From: Dermanyssus gallinae
Taxonomy: Eukaryota > Arthropoda > Arachnida > Mesostigmata > Dermanyssidae
DNA length: 64,000 bases
Assembly: GCA_003439945.1 (NCBI GenBank)
Contig: QVRM01002473.1
Coordinates: forward strand, 372,001 to 436,000
Direction: 5' to 3'
The notes under the pieces: generated by a model
Told to the model about the DNA's origin: nothing
What the model saw: only the letters and a program-made list of their open reading frames with translations
Databases searched by the model: none
Position numbers and translations under genes: made by a program
Shown: piece by piece, positions 26,662 to 39,214 of the stretch
How positions within the stretch are numbered: position 1 is the first letter of the stretch
Layout: every line of letters starts with the position of its first letter

Positions 26662-26669
26662 TATATATC
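26581..26669. repeat. (TA)n microsatellite, 89 bp
   Basis: TA array with one AA interruption near its end. Confidence 0.98.
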
Positions 26670-26919
26670 TCAAAATTATTATTGCACAACAAGTAACGCT
26701 ACAGAATTTAGTGTAATACAGCGGACATACCGAGACGCACACTAAATATCATGTTCATTTTCGTGCTTTAAACAATCATCATATTTAATTTCTACAATTT
26801 TCAGATTAGGATAGAAAAGAGGCGTTGATTGTCTAACATATCTAGACGTATATATGTATGCACCTAAAAATTACAGTTTCCTTATGACAATATTACCAAG
26901 CAATGTAATACACAATTTA

Positions 26920-26921
<2 letters not shown>

Positions 26922-26978
<57 letters not shown>

Positions 26979-26982
26979 TATG
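26922..26982. repeat. (TA)n microsatellite, about 60 bp
   Basis: TA array with one CA interruption. Confidence 0.98.
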
Positions 26983-27675
26983 TTATGATAGTGGCGTCCT
27001 CATATACGTATAGTGACAACAATGATTTCGCCTTAGCCTTTAGCTGCCTTTCATATTTGGAGCTGCTGCTTTCCTCTATTGCTACGAATTATTTCCTTTT
27101 TTGACACTTAGTGGGCGAAAAATAAACCTCAAGATAAACCTCTTAGCACAGTGTGACTCTCATTTCAAAATTAGGGCGACCGTTCCAACATTCAACGACC
27201 GTTCACCAAGCTGTTATGTGTGTGCTGCCCGTCTAGACATTAATATGGTTACTTGCTGGTCCATCTTTCGGAGGGTACTACCACCTGCACTACTAATTGA
27301 CCTAACTATAGTTAAGTTTTTAAAGCTGTTCACTTTAGTATGTTACTTAGGCGTTCTTCGCGAGATTGACACCATTTTTTATTATGGGCATGTTTAACAA
27401 ACCAGAAGAAATAACACTTTTGTCCCGCTTTCTAGTGTGGCGGCAAAGTCAGACCAGCTACATTGGAATGCGTTTGAAGATGGAGTGAGGACAGCCAAGG
27501 TTTAAAGTATTGAAAGTCTGAGAACGTCTGGGCTGCGAAGCAGCCTGGGCGTAATAACGTTAATGTTAAATTGGGTGTTTTGTATCTCAGATTAAAAATG
27601 CAGTCTACATAGAACGCCCTGCGTTTCGCTTTTAGTGAAATCAGTTGTATAGCATATTGCATCGTACAATATATA
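26983..27675. other. No gene recognised
   Basis: A 98-codon frame at 27101-27397 has no known domain. Nothing else. Confidence 0.4.
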
Positions 27676-28140
27676 TGTACAGGGTTATTCATATTGTTAT
27701 GTACATATTTTGAGGTTCGGTAGAACTCGGCAAGAAAATAATTTTTCCCAATGGAAGGAAAACGCGGAAACGTCTTGTTTAGGAGACAAAGTAAAGAAGT
27801 AATTATTCTGCCTTATTTCGCCTACATAGTTGTACGAAATCTACGTTTGCGGGAGAACCAGTTAACGCATGAAAGAACCGATTATACAGACGTGTTTGAA
27901 AGACACTTCACTAGCTTGCGTAGCGAAAAGCGAATAACCCGATTGAGGGAAGTCATAAAAAGCCGATATGTTGTTATGTTTTACGTTAACGCTTTTTCGT
28001 GAAAAATCGTATTTTTTTCCATTACAGCCAAAAAGTATGTCCACAAGACTAGTCTCACGCAATAGCAAATTTAATGCCCACCATTTTCGTATCAAAGTGA
28101 TGGTGCTGCGTTACGTAGTTGTCAAGTAACTAAGCTAGCA
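27676..28140 (+). mobile_element. MITE arm (single), mariner-like terminus
   Basis: Starts at TACAGGGTTATTCATATTG and is collinear with the left arm of the palindromic element at 44255. Shared blocks include 'ggtagaactcggcaagaaaata', 'aaacgtcttgttta', 'tcataaaaag(c/t)cgatatgt(t/c)gtta' and 'gtgatgg..ctgc.ttacgtagtt'. Only one arm is present. The 83-codon frame at 27751-28002 is not conserved as a frame in the other copies, so I treat it as non-coding. Confidence 0.8.
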
Positions 28141-28207
28141 AAACGCTAGATTGTTGGTATCTCAAAACATTTACCCAGTTTGGGTGTTATTAAAAAATAA
28201 TAAAACA

Positions 28208-28212
<5 letters not shown>

Positions 28213-28248
<36 letters not shown>
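28213..28248. repeat. (TA)n microsatellite
   Basis: Perfect TA array, 36 bp. Confidence 0.97.
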
Positions 28249-28250
<2 letters not shown>

Positions 28251-28315
28251 AGCCTGCGGTTGCATTACGTCAAATTAGCGGAAGACCTTAGATTATGCTT
28301 TTTATAAAATCCAAG

Positions 28316-28890
28316 CAGCCAAGTGGAAACTTAAAAGTTTATAATCTTGTTAACTCGCAGCTGCAGGGTGTATCTGTACAGGGTGTACGAACACCCTGTA
28401 CCGATGTTGCGAATGAATGTGCCATACGTGGAAGAGTCGTGTAACTACATTAAAACGGGCTTTAATAGCATGCTTCATATATCGTCACAATTTACGATAA
28501 ATATATGTGTTGTTATAATGGTCACATATAGTTTAGTGTACATGATATATACTTGTACCAATAGCATCACCAAAATATAATTTAATTGCATTGAAACGTA
28601 TTCTACTGGAAGACATCCGCGAACCGCTAGCAATTCCATGTCAGCGTTTAGAAACGGTTCGCTGGGAACAGATGGCCTGGGTGAGACGCCTGGGAATCAA
28701 TCGATCAAGCAAATCACTTTTAAAAATGTAGGCACGTCAAACACGGCATATATGTACAAGCAATTGGAAACCTGAAAGTTAATAATCTTTTTAACTTGCA
28801 ACTGCCCAATATCTACGTAGGGTTTTCATGGATAAGCGGACCATGCATGAAAGGGTCGTGTAGCTTTAGTAACTTTTATATAAAAACAAT
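28316..28890 (+). repeat. Pair of diverged direct repeats, about 130 bp each
   Basis: 28316-28460 and 28750-28885 share 'gtggaaac..taaaagtt.ataatctt.ttaact.gca.ctg', then 'tacgtggaagagtcgtgta' against 'catgaaagggtcgtgtag', in the same orientation. The first copy carries an 11-bp inverted repeat, GTACAGGGTGT and its complement (28376-28401), which the second copy lacks. It looks like a later insertion or the abutting ends of ACAGGGTGT-type transposons. Confidence 0.6.
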
Positions 28891-30782
28891 ATATATATAT
28901 GCACTGGGAGAACAAGTACAGGTAAATCAGAAAGAAACATTGCATATTGCAGTAACAGGTGTTCTTGGTTAGATACAGATGCAACAGCTGTTACATACTC
29001 TGGTTGTTTCATAACCGGGCCGCGTAATTAATTCGCTAATGAACCCAGTTACTCATTCATTTCGGTGGCAGCCACGTTCATGGCCAGTGTGTGCAGCAGC
29101 CATACTCGAATTAAGTAAACCCGTTTTCATCGTTATGCTTGTATGTTACTCTACGTATATATATTTATATATATGATTGAGTGAATATTCTGGAGACGCC
29201 TGTGTACCAAATGTTCAGTTGACATTGGCACCGATGTATTGCCAATCGTTAATTTTTGTATTTAAACAACGTAACCAATCCGCATTACTTTGAGTTTTAT
29301 CAACATGCAAAGTGTGCATCAAGTGGCTGAGCTTTCAGCATAATCGTATAGGTACTTCTATAGCACACGCTATTCTCTGTCGTTGCGGTATCGGAGAGGC
29401 TACATCGCGCTTACTAACTTCATGACACTGAAGTTAAATGCGCGTGCACCATACCGTACCTTTGTTTGAGCCTCTCTGGCCCTCAAGCGTAATGTCGACT
29501 CTGATCAATTCCCTGACAGTCATGCCACTGGATATCGCCTATCTACCAGCTAAGGATTTTGAGTTGCTATTTGCTTACCAACCCGAGACCCCATCATTAC
29601 AAGAACTGTATTTTTATTGATTAACTCTATACTACTTCTGTATATTGGAAAACCGTTTTAACAATTTAAAGCACCCAAAGACTTTGTACATGCAGTTTAT
29701 ACACGACCGCGTCAGACGTCCTTGCCTCTAGACAGCTTGCTGTTAGCCTAATAGTTTATTATGGGCTTAACCATTTACATTTTACCATTTACCATCTACC
29801 ATTTACAGCAAGGGTTGACTAACCTTGAATTATTTGGCCTAAATGAAAAGAATCATCGAGCCTCGAGTTTAGACTGGCAAGCTTGCGCGTTGTGCCTTTT
29901 TATAATGCGAACAGAATGCCCCTTGTTTCGATGGTTTCTTTGCACAAATTCGCCTAAATTTGACGAACGTCCATTCCTAGACGCCTTATAGAAGGTGGGA
30001 ATTGAAATTCTGGGGGTGGCTGAAAGACTGCAGACACTGTCAGTGTCGACGGCCATTAGCCCTACTCATGTCCAAGGCCACATGACGTATGGAGTTCCCG
30101 CTACCTGAGAAACTAAACACTCGAGCTTTGGTAGGTCTTGATAAGACCAAAGTGCAGTATTTGCAATACGTGTTATCACATTTCACTCATATTGTAGTTC
30201 ACTTATATTCGAAAGAGAACAATGACGAACTAATTTGCAAACCTTTGCTATGGGGACCCTTAATATACCCGCACATGCAAATTGTGCATGTATAGTACTA
30301 ACGCATCAAACCATCTTACTTTGTACAAGCAGACGGAAACATCCGTTGTGAACTAGCTTAGTTACCGTATTAATATTACGCTTACACGGGACCTATGTAA
30401 ATAATTAAGGGTACGATTCTATAGCAGAGAGTGCAAATTCACAATAAACGTATTCTCTATTCATTTTTTTGTCGCCTTTGAACAAACGTGTCCTTATAGC
30501 AGAGCCAGCCTATACGGGTATTAGGCAGCTAGGACTAGTCGCATGATTCCGAGCAGAAAATTGTCCCTTCGTAGACAAAACCCAGAGTGTGCTCTAATTT
30601 TGTAAGCTTGTGTTTATAGCGCTGGTGGACAACGCTAAATCTATATCGGCAAGCAAATCTCTTTCCGACAGCTTAGCTCCAACGGTCAAACTAGTTGTGA
30701 AACAGTTGCTTCGTTGCTAACCAAGAAGCATTGCTTTGGCATGTAGCTCATACGTCATAGCGTACGTTAATTCGTGATCTAT

Positions 30783-30784
<2 letters not shown>
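28891..30784. other. No gene recognised
   Basis: AT-rich, without domain, repeat or RNA signal. Confidence 0.4.

Positions 30785-30827
<43 letters not shown>
30785..30827. repeat. (TA)n microsatellite
   Basis: Perfect TA array, 43 bp. A second one of 24 bp follows at 30970-30993. Confidence 0.97.
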
Positions 30828-30829
<2 letters not shown>

Positions 30830-30993
30830 ATAATTGTAGCCTTAAACTGCAAATCTTAGGAAAGATCGCATTGAAGGGGTATGTGTGTAACGGGATCGAA
30901 ACGGACAACTCCTATAGCAGAGACGTCGGCCATTTAAGACCGTCGACTAACCTACAATTAGCAGAATTGTATATATATATATATATATATATA

Positions 30994-32289
30994 ACATAAA
31001 ATTGCCTTTATTACATAAGAAGGGTGTGCGCTACAATTTATCATGGGCATATATGTATTGTTTGCACTATGCGTACTCCTGCAAAGAGAACGTAACTACT
31101 TGCCAACTAGACTAGTGCTATTTAAATTTGCATGCGCCTATTTGGCCATCCGTCAAACAAACAACCCGTTTACGAACTCAAAACGCACCACGGCTTCTTG
31201 AGCTATTGAGGCGTACGTAAAAAAAGTGCTCTAACAGTTCACATTTTATTAGTTTATGTGGAACAGATACGTTGCCTTGCTCAAAAAGTAAGTCTATACG
31301 ATCAACAGCACCAGCACTGAGGGCACCTGAGCTAATTTTTAAGTCAAGCATTTTGAAGAAATTTGACGTCAGCTAGGAGGTACTAACGTGAGTTCAAAAC
31401 AAAAATTGAATACAATTGTATATATATATGCATATTCTATTCAACTAAGTGATGGTTGATGGACAAAGAAGCGAAGTGTAGTCACGGGTTCTCAATTCAC
31501 TTAAGATGTACATTCGTCTGAACGTATTGGTGTGCACGCGTAATGAGACAAATTTTGAGAACCTGGACGTGAAAGTTCGAGCATGCAAAAGTAAATTTAT
31601 ATTTTTCCTGCTCTTATAATTCCTGCTCTAACGAATGCTATATATAATTTAGACAATGTAGAATTTTCTTCCGAATGCGCCGGTGTTCTCGGTTTTTCAA
31701 TTATGGAATGCGTTTTTTCGCACAGTTGAGCATTTTGTGTATGCAGAACGACATACGTTTACGCATTTTGTAAACGTGTGCCGTTAATTTTTAAATAAGA
31801 ACTCAGAAAAATGTATTAAAAAATCATCTCACTCCTATACGAAACATTTTCGCTCCACCTTTTTTTTATTGGCAAACAAGATTTTCTCACCGAGCTTGAC
31901 CTCAGGGTTTCAAACCATCAAATCCTGTCGCTGTATACATAGAGAGAGACAGAATTCTTGTTTGTTTTTTGCTAGCACGGCCTCTAGGGATGCCGATGAC
32001 CATGTCAATTTATAATCACGCATATATATATATATATATATATATATGCGTATTCCAGAGTTCATTTTACGACGACTCATAGACGAGTATACCGGGTATA
32101 TGCATGTAAAAAGTGTATACATTCGTACATACATGCATTCGTAAACGAGATGCGAGTGCAAGTGCGTGTGTGTGTGTACAAGTGTATGGACTACATAGGT
32201 TGCATGTTGATGTCTTCTCTGCTAGTTAGGTCTGATTGAGATTGAAAAGAGAATAGTTGTATTACATACCTGTACACGACGTAACAGAC
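30994..32289. other. No gene recognised
   Basis: Holds a TA array at 32022-32047 flanked by GCG/CGC, making it a perfect palindrome, and an imperfect stem-loop at 31751-31780 (core ACGTTTAC and its complement, 7-nt loop). No gene seen. Confidence 0.45.
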
Positions 32290-32735
32290 GTGCAGTGATT
32301 TGGTGCGGCGACGTAGTCGTGGTGGTGGTGGTGGTAATGGTGCGTCTTCGGCCGGTGGACTCGACTTACATCCGGGTGTGATTTCCGCTTTGCATCGGAA
32401 CAAGCGGGCGGCCGGACAGCCGGGCAGACATACACAAAACACTGACCGAAGGAGGAAAAAAGAAGGAGAACGAGCGGTGAAAGAAATAGAATAGATCGAA
32501 GGAAGGAAATATATGTAGATACAAATCGAGACGAAAGCAGCGCCAGCAGCAGCAACAGCAGTTTCAGCAAAGCCCTGTAGAGACGATGCAGCCAACCCAC
32601 GACGGACCACGCTGAACGTTTTACCTTACCATCTCTGCCTAGCTGCCGTCTAACCTTCGGCTGGCTAGCTGACAGACTGACGCACAACGAGAGGTCTCAC
32701 AAGGTGCCACAATTAGTCTGCGCGCCATACGAACG
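32290..32735. other. GC-rich flank of the CAA array
   Basis: GC-richer sequence with (GGT)n at about 32318-32335 and GCA runs at 32540-32560. Overlapping open frames on both strands have no domain. Possibly a regulatory or 5' region of an unseen gene. Confidence 0.35.
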
Positions 32736-33390
32736 ACGACAACAACAACAACAATAACAACAACAACAACAATATGGACGCAACAACAACAACAACAATA
32801 TGGACGCAACAACAACAACAATATGGACGCAACAACAGCAATACGGACGCGACAACAACAGCAATCACAAACGCAACAACAACAACAACAACAACAACAA
32901 CAGCAATCACAAACGCAACAACAACAACAACAACAACAACAACAGCAATCACAAACGCAACAACAACAACAGCAATCAGAAACGCAACAGCAACAACAAC
33001 AGCAATCAGAAACGCAACAACAACAACAGCAATCACAAACGCAACAACAACAACAGCAATCACAAACGCAACAACAACAACAACAACAGCAATCACAAAC
33101 GCAACAACAACAACAACAACAACAGCAATCACTAACGCAACAACAACAACAACAGCAATCACAAACGCAACAACAACAACAACAACAGCAATCACAAACG
33201 CAACAACAACAACAACAACAACAACAACAGCAATCACTAACGCAACAACAACAACAGCAATTACAAACGCAACAACATCAACAACCACAACAGCAATACG
33301 GACGTGAAGACGACAACAGTAGCATGAATAACAACAACAACAGCAATCACAAACTTAGCAACAACAACAACAACAACGGCCATGCAGCAA
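32736..33390 (+). repeat. CAA-rich minisatellite, unit (CAA)nCAGCAATCACAAACG
   Basis: At least 14 units between about 32850 and 33290, each a variable CAA run followed by CAGCAATCACAAACG or its variants (TCAGAAACG, TCACTAACG). Unit lengths differ only by multiples of 3, so the frame starting at 32823 stays open for 200 codons and would give (Gln)n-Ser-Gln-Thr repeats ending at 33425. A 23-26-bp repeat ('atatggacgcaacaac') precedes it out of phase. Triplet slippage alone explains the open frame. Coding as a Gln-rich exon is possible but not shown. Confidence 0.93.
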
Positions 33391-33484
33391 CACCAACAGT
33401 ACGTTTGAGTACGTCTATTCTTTAAGTAGGTAAGGCAGGGCAGAATGAAGACAAACAGACGTGATGAGTGAAGGCGTCGCCTCG

Positions 33485-33506
33485 CCCCCCCCCCCCCCCC
33501 CCCCCC
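33485..33506. repeat. Poly-C tract, 22 bp
   Basis: 22 consecutive C. A candidate i-motif/G-quadruplex and a likely assembly-uncertain site. Confidence 0.97.
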
Positions 33507-33840
33507 GGCGCGTAATACGATAGAGATTGCTGCCACTCGACTCGAAGAGACGGCAGGCATATGTACACACACCAAGAAGATGATGAAGATGCTGATGATG
33601 AAGGACACGAACGAACGAGAACAGGGAACACCGACGAACAATAAGATAACGCCGACGTCAACGCCGAGATGGCTGCTAACAGAACATCTACCAACAACCA
33701 CCACCCCCACCTCACCCCCAACAAAGCCCGCCTTCCGCGCTCATCATGAAGATCCGCGCCAGGTAGGAAGACAGACGTCGGCTTGTCCCGTTCGCTCGCG
33801 GGTCTGGGGTGCGGCCTCCGTCAGCTACAGGCAGCGGGTT

Positions 33841-33866
33841 GTTGACGACACGTTGTTGTTGTTGTC

Positions 33867-33899
<33 letters not shown>

Positions 33900-33920
33900 G
33901 TTGTTGTCGTTATCGTTTGT
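33841..33920 (-). repeat. (GTT)n array, inverted relative to the CAA array
   Basis: GTTGTTGAC...(GTT)n with GTC interruptions. It is the complement of the CAA tracts 450 bp upstream, so a transcript through both could fold into a long imperfect hairpin. Confidence 0.95.
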
Positions 33921-35435
33921 ACTGATGTCACGACGTGCCAGTATTCCCCCCGGCGGCTAGCCCCACACCAGTAGGGTTACCCGCTACCTGCTCACAGAAC
34001 CCGCTCTACCTGGTCAACTTCTATTATGCATTGGCAACCACCACTAGATGTGTACGCAAGCTTCTATCGCAAGCCGAAATACAACACGCTGCAACTGCAC
34101 ACGCAGTCGCCTCACTCATAGGCACACTCTCTATTCAGCTGAACCACATTTGTTACTGAGATACGTAGTGCACTTGGAACGTCACTGCTTTCCAGCAAAT
34201 ATAGATATAAATTAGATACTTATTTATGTGATTACTGTATATGATTATTAGGATTATTAAATAATAAAATGAATGTTACTTGACGTGGCCTTACTGCATT
34301 TTCGTGCTTGTATTTAATTCTTTTTTCTAGTTGATTATGTGAGATAACGGAGAGTAAAACATGTGTTTGCAACGCAAACGTAATACAATCCTAGTCTGCA
34401 CTCTCGCCGTCGCCACATTTATGGAATAATAATAATAAGCCTGAACTAAATCGATGCGAGAATTTAAACAACTAAACAATAATGTTATAGCCACCACGAT
34501 AACGACAGTGCTCTCCATATATAAATTACCTAAAATTGCGAATGGCAGCATTCCTTTCTATTCACGTTGTAGAGATCCACATCTTTCAGTTCAATAAAGT
34601 TAAAGCATACTATCCTCAACACATTGTCAGGCAGCATTGTCAACCACCGACTAAACTAACGCATGAACGTCGGCTAATTAAACTGCAAAAAATAGCCTGA
34701 GGACAAATCTAGCATGCAAGAGAAAGAAAATTCAATCGCCTCGAAAGACTCGAGAGGAAACATGGAAATGTCTAGTCAAATCATTTTCCACTTTACCTTG
34801 ATGGCTGTACACTAACACAGCTTATGAACATGAACACCCAACAGCGCGAATTTTGTATAAAAAAGACAACAGAAAAACAAACGTTTGTTAACAATATCAG
34901 TGAGGCGGCAAAAATTAATGACGGCCTACGTTTCAAATAGGTTAATTAACATAAGAAAGTGATAGTCGAATATCCGTACAGACTGGAGCCTCTGCAATTG
35001 TATGCATTTCTTAAATATGAAATTAAATGGCAATTCAGAAACATACCTGTAACTGTAAACAATGCGTCTGATACAACATATTAGTCGAACGTACAACGTT
35101 GGCTCAGCTCAGCTCAGCTTCAACTTGCTTAAGTCACGCGAGACTGACTTATTTTCTTAGTGCCTATTAAAAACGAAGTAACACAGACCTATTATGCATG
35201 CGATGTATGCACCACTTCCACATATGTTCGACATAATAAGCTCAAGCTAAGAGCACGACCTCGTTAGAGTTGACTTTTTGCTGCTATTACAGTCTGTTGC
35301 ACAATAGCGGAAAAAGGCAATGCCACAAAGCGGAGACGCGTAATGTACGTGCAAGTGCCTACTGCACGAGTTGAACTTCGGTAAAGAGTAAGCGAATTCC
35401 ATTGCCATTGGCATGTCATCACTTAGTAAGTGTAG

Positions 35436-35436
<1 letters not shown>
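33921..35436. other. No gene recognised
   Basis: AT-rich. A (GCTCA)3-like run is at about 35100-35116. Nothing else. Confidence 0.4.

Positions 35437-35496
<60 letters not shown>
35437..35496. repeat. (TA)n microsatellite, 60 bp
   Basis: Perfect TA array. Confidence 0.98.
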
Positions 35497-35498
<2 letters not shown>

Positions 35499-35927
35499 AA
35501 ATAGGCTTGTATATTCGCCTACAAGCAAACTACACCCAAATCAACTTGTGCCAGGTCCAGCTTGAATTGACGTGCCTGTATAGTTTAATTGACATGAACA
35601 AACATGTTGTTCCTGTCCATACTGGGCTTCGCGCTACCTGCCTGTGAGGTTATTCCCATCTCGAAAATGGGACCAGTTTCCACTGCTGTATGGACTGTCG
35701 GCTTCTGCTTATCCGCCATACAGCCAACGCCTACCAAATGCTTCTTCTAATACCACAACACTGTGGCGCGCCGCTTGCGGGCCGACTGTATTCGCCAGTT
35801 ACTCGTGTGTAGCTTTGCTTTCAGCCTGTCAATCGTGTGCCTGGCTTACTAGGGCGTACACATAAACATAGGTGTGATCCGGCTCTAATAGACTTTATGG
35901 CGCGGTCTAAACCTTTCTGCAATTGGC

Positions 35928-35975
<48 letters not shown>
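35928..35975. repeat. (TA)n(TG)n compound microsatellite
   Basis: TA with one CA interruption, then about five TG units. Confidence 0.96.
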
Positions 35976-37949
35976 TCGGGTGCCCTTTGCCGAGCGTGAG
36001 CAAAGTGAGCTAACAGCCGGAGGCGAATTAGCACTGACCTCGCTTAGAGGGCAGGGCGACGTTGCTTACCACTACTCCCTATGCAATCAGAGGTGGTAAT
36101 TTGTGCATCCATGGACCTTCGCAAGGTTCTCCCAGTCAATGTCTTCTCTTCACCGGGGTCTTTGTGGAGGGCCGCCTAAAGGGCGGACAGTAGGCCGTAT
36201 AAATAATCCCCCCACCGTTATTATACTACTATTCGGCGCCAGCCACCGTCACTACCTATCACTGTGTTTGGTAATTAGCTTCTCACACACAATTGTTTTT
36301 TTCTCACGCAATCGCAAGGACATTTCTATTCGCTAGCAATTGCTCATTGTCTAGTTGGTGTCGCTTGTCGCCAAATCCACCTTAATTTAACTTAGCGTTA
36401 ATCAGATAGATATAGCCAGACGTTGAAAGTAATTATGGTGCGTACAAAACGTTTTCACTTAGTGCTTTGTGACTTGCGCGCAAGTGGCCAGCCGTTTTCG
36501 ATATCCTACTGTAAAGGTACATGTGTGTGCTCGTACATGTATATTTGAAGAAAAGCTTCTTCCGAATCTCTGTCGCCAAAATATACACGTCAAAATACTA
36601 GACATTTTATTTAATATGCAAACCGTAGCCAAAATTAGGCACAGAGTGCTTTGAAAACGTCAGTGCAATCGTGGTGAAAATATTTAAAAAGCGTTAGTTA
36701 CTTCTCACCAAAAAAAAGTATGTCCTTCTTTTTTAGCACATAGAAAAGCGGCACGGTGGCTATCTTCCCATTAGAATACGGAAAATGCTTCTTTCAAAGG
36801 CTCCTCCTAAGAGATGGGAGCCGGAACATTTGTTCCACCCTGTATGAGGCCGACGTTTGAGACAATGCGGTGGTGATAAATGATGATCTGGCCGTTTCGG
36901 CCGTAACGACTTTGGTATCAAACTCTCACCAGCAAAGCCGTAAAGACTTTGCCCGGCCGACTCTCATCCATCATCTAGTGTCGATTAATTAAAGCAGAAT
37001 CGAGAAAAAACATAGCATTTGATTTATTCTAGATGAAGACTGGTCGTGTGAGTTCGTGGACGTTTGTAGACTGTTCAGACGTGTCCCAATTTGTAGATGA
37101 ATTGTCAATTTGTTCGAGCTACGTGGCTATCGACGTGGCTTCAAAGACGCTGTAACATGCTTTCAAATTCTTTTTTTCAGGTCCTAATTCTATCTTACTC
37201 AATTCAGTCGTTGTTCTTTATCTCTACATCAACAACCAGACAACAACAACAACAACAACAACAACAGCGACAAGAACAATAAACAACCCGATTGGGCTTG
37301 TGTGGCTCCAGCGCGCGTTTGTAAGAGGCGCACAAGCAGCAGATAAGCGGTCTTCGCCGCCTGTATGCTGAGTTCGGTATGTTGATCACAACCGGCTTAT
37401 TGATATTGGTTGGAAAACCTCTCTGTGGGCGATTTTACGTCACGTCTCCTTACCACCTCCTTGCTATACGCTTAACGCCAAACATACCGGTGCAGGTGAT
37501 ATCCTGCATAGGTTTTATACATACAATAGAATAGACTCTTTGTTAAAAAATAATACACATCTTATCCCAGCCACGTGAACGGCGGCTCCAATTGCCTGAA
37601 AAATGCATTATTGACAACATAAACATTCGCTTTTTCAAGAATTATATAGGCAGACACTCCACTCCGCCGCCCGTCATTCGGGCTTACAATAAAATACTTA
37701 CGAAAGTGAACGCACTGCCTTTGCTGGTCCACTCTTGGAAGTACATCTTCGCTTCCAGCAATATTACACCGCAATAAGTAACGCCTTCTAAATCAATTTT
37801 GTATGCGTTTTGTATATAACTTTTTAATACTGAAAATTCCTTATACAAAATGTATACATTTGTACAATCCTGTCATCTGGGATGATTTGTAAGACTGTAC
37901 GTTCTGGTACAGAGATCTCCATGCTACTCACTGAGCCCACCATGGCATA
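35976..37949. other. No gene recognised
   Basis: Contains a (CAA)n run at 37239-37266. Nothing else supported. Confidence 0.4.
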
Positions 37950-38745
37950 AAACTGCAATACATGTCCGCAGCTATGCGCTATCTTTGTCACTGTGTATTT
38001 CAGTGTAAGTTTTAAGGTCATCCGCATATGTAATGTCGAAGCCGCTGAGAGCACGGCGGACCAAGGTCTCGATTAAATATGGCATACATTAGGGGGGGAG
38101 GTCTAGACAGTAGCCTGGCATGACTCCTGACGTGCACCGCCCGCGGCTCGATAATTACTCGCCAACCTTCACCGAAAAATATTATATGCGATAGACACGC
38201 CCTTGACCGCATGATACTCTATATGTGAAAGGCACGCCCTGCCCCGATTGATCTGAAACCCGATATCGACTAAGGTACACAGTAACAGCATATGGACAAC
38301 TCTGTCAAAAACGCAAGAGAACTTAGGATGTACGACGTGCGGAGCCTTCTTCCTATTTTGCGCTAAGGCCCAAGCATACCGCACTTCTAGAAACTAAGTT
38401 CCAGTCAAACGTTCTTTCGTGTCCACGTTCGATCAGGATTAAGCTGTCCATTCGCATTTCAACAACAATCTTCTCCACGATTAGACATGGAATGACTCTT
38501 TGCGCGATAGAGAGGTAGTTTTCTGGAAAGCAGAATATTTTCTGTGGATGGCTGACGACACAATTGTTAAACAAAGTCGGCACCTCGTCATTTTTGAATG
38601 ACAGAGTCAGAATCCAAGAGAGCGGTCTTGTTAAATCGTCTGCCAGTTTGGCAAATAGAATAGATAGAAGAGCGTCAGGGATGAGCCTAATTTCTTCTTT
38701 GCTTTGATTTTCTATTCGACGTCTGCGACTTACGGAAGACGGCAT
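37950..38745 (-). pseudogene. LINE reverse transcriptase remnant
   Basis: Reading the minus strand from 38745 down, the fragment holds the conserved RT blocks of a CR1/jockey-like non-LTR retrotransposon in order. The N-terminal block is IPDALLSILFAKLADDL with SFKNDEVP. Next is ENYLSIAQRVIPCLIVEKIV, then a motif A-like SCVFDRVVHMLLL (Asp near 38305). A degraded motif B region has a glycine-proline stretch in another frame, and motif C reads TYADDLKTYTE, with YADD at 38017-38028. The blocks are spread over different frames and there are stops, so it is dead. The 5' endonuclease part and the 3' end are missing here. It could belong to the same family as the endonuclease fragments at 42760 and 48640, but nothing overlaps to prove it. 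Confidence 0.85.
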
Positions 38746-38934
38746 TCGTTAAAAACTCAATGTCATTGAGTTAAATTACCGAACCGGGGAAAATTAATAA
38801 ATTGGCCGATAAATTGCAAACACTTACGGAGTTCTGCAGGATAATGTTGGCCTCATCCGGGTTCTCAACGAAGGGTAGAGAAGTTTCTTTGTCAACTCTA
38901 GCTATATGTGTCCCTACAATTTATTAAAACTTAC

Positions 38935-38938
<4 letters not shown>

Positions 38939-39021
<83 letters not shown>
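38939..39021. repeat. (TA)n microsatellite, 83 bp
   Basis: Perfect TA array. Confidence 0.98.
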
Positions 39022-39025
<4 letters not shown>

Positions 39026-39214
39026 TTTTTTAAAATAAATAGTACGTTTGTTTATATATGCGCTGACGACAAAGGATTTAACTAGAAAGGATCCTTTATT
39101 TAAAAATAATATAAATTCGTATAGTTTATTTTCCGTATAATACATTAGGTATATGTTACACACATCAACTAGCTAAGCCAATGCGCATTGTGACTGTCAC
39201 GTGTCCGTTTCGAT

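Noticed and set aside
27751..28002. 83-codon frame in the MITE arm
   Set aside because: The homologous arms at 44255-45206 do not keep the frame, so it is incidental.
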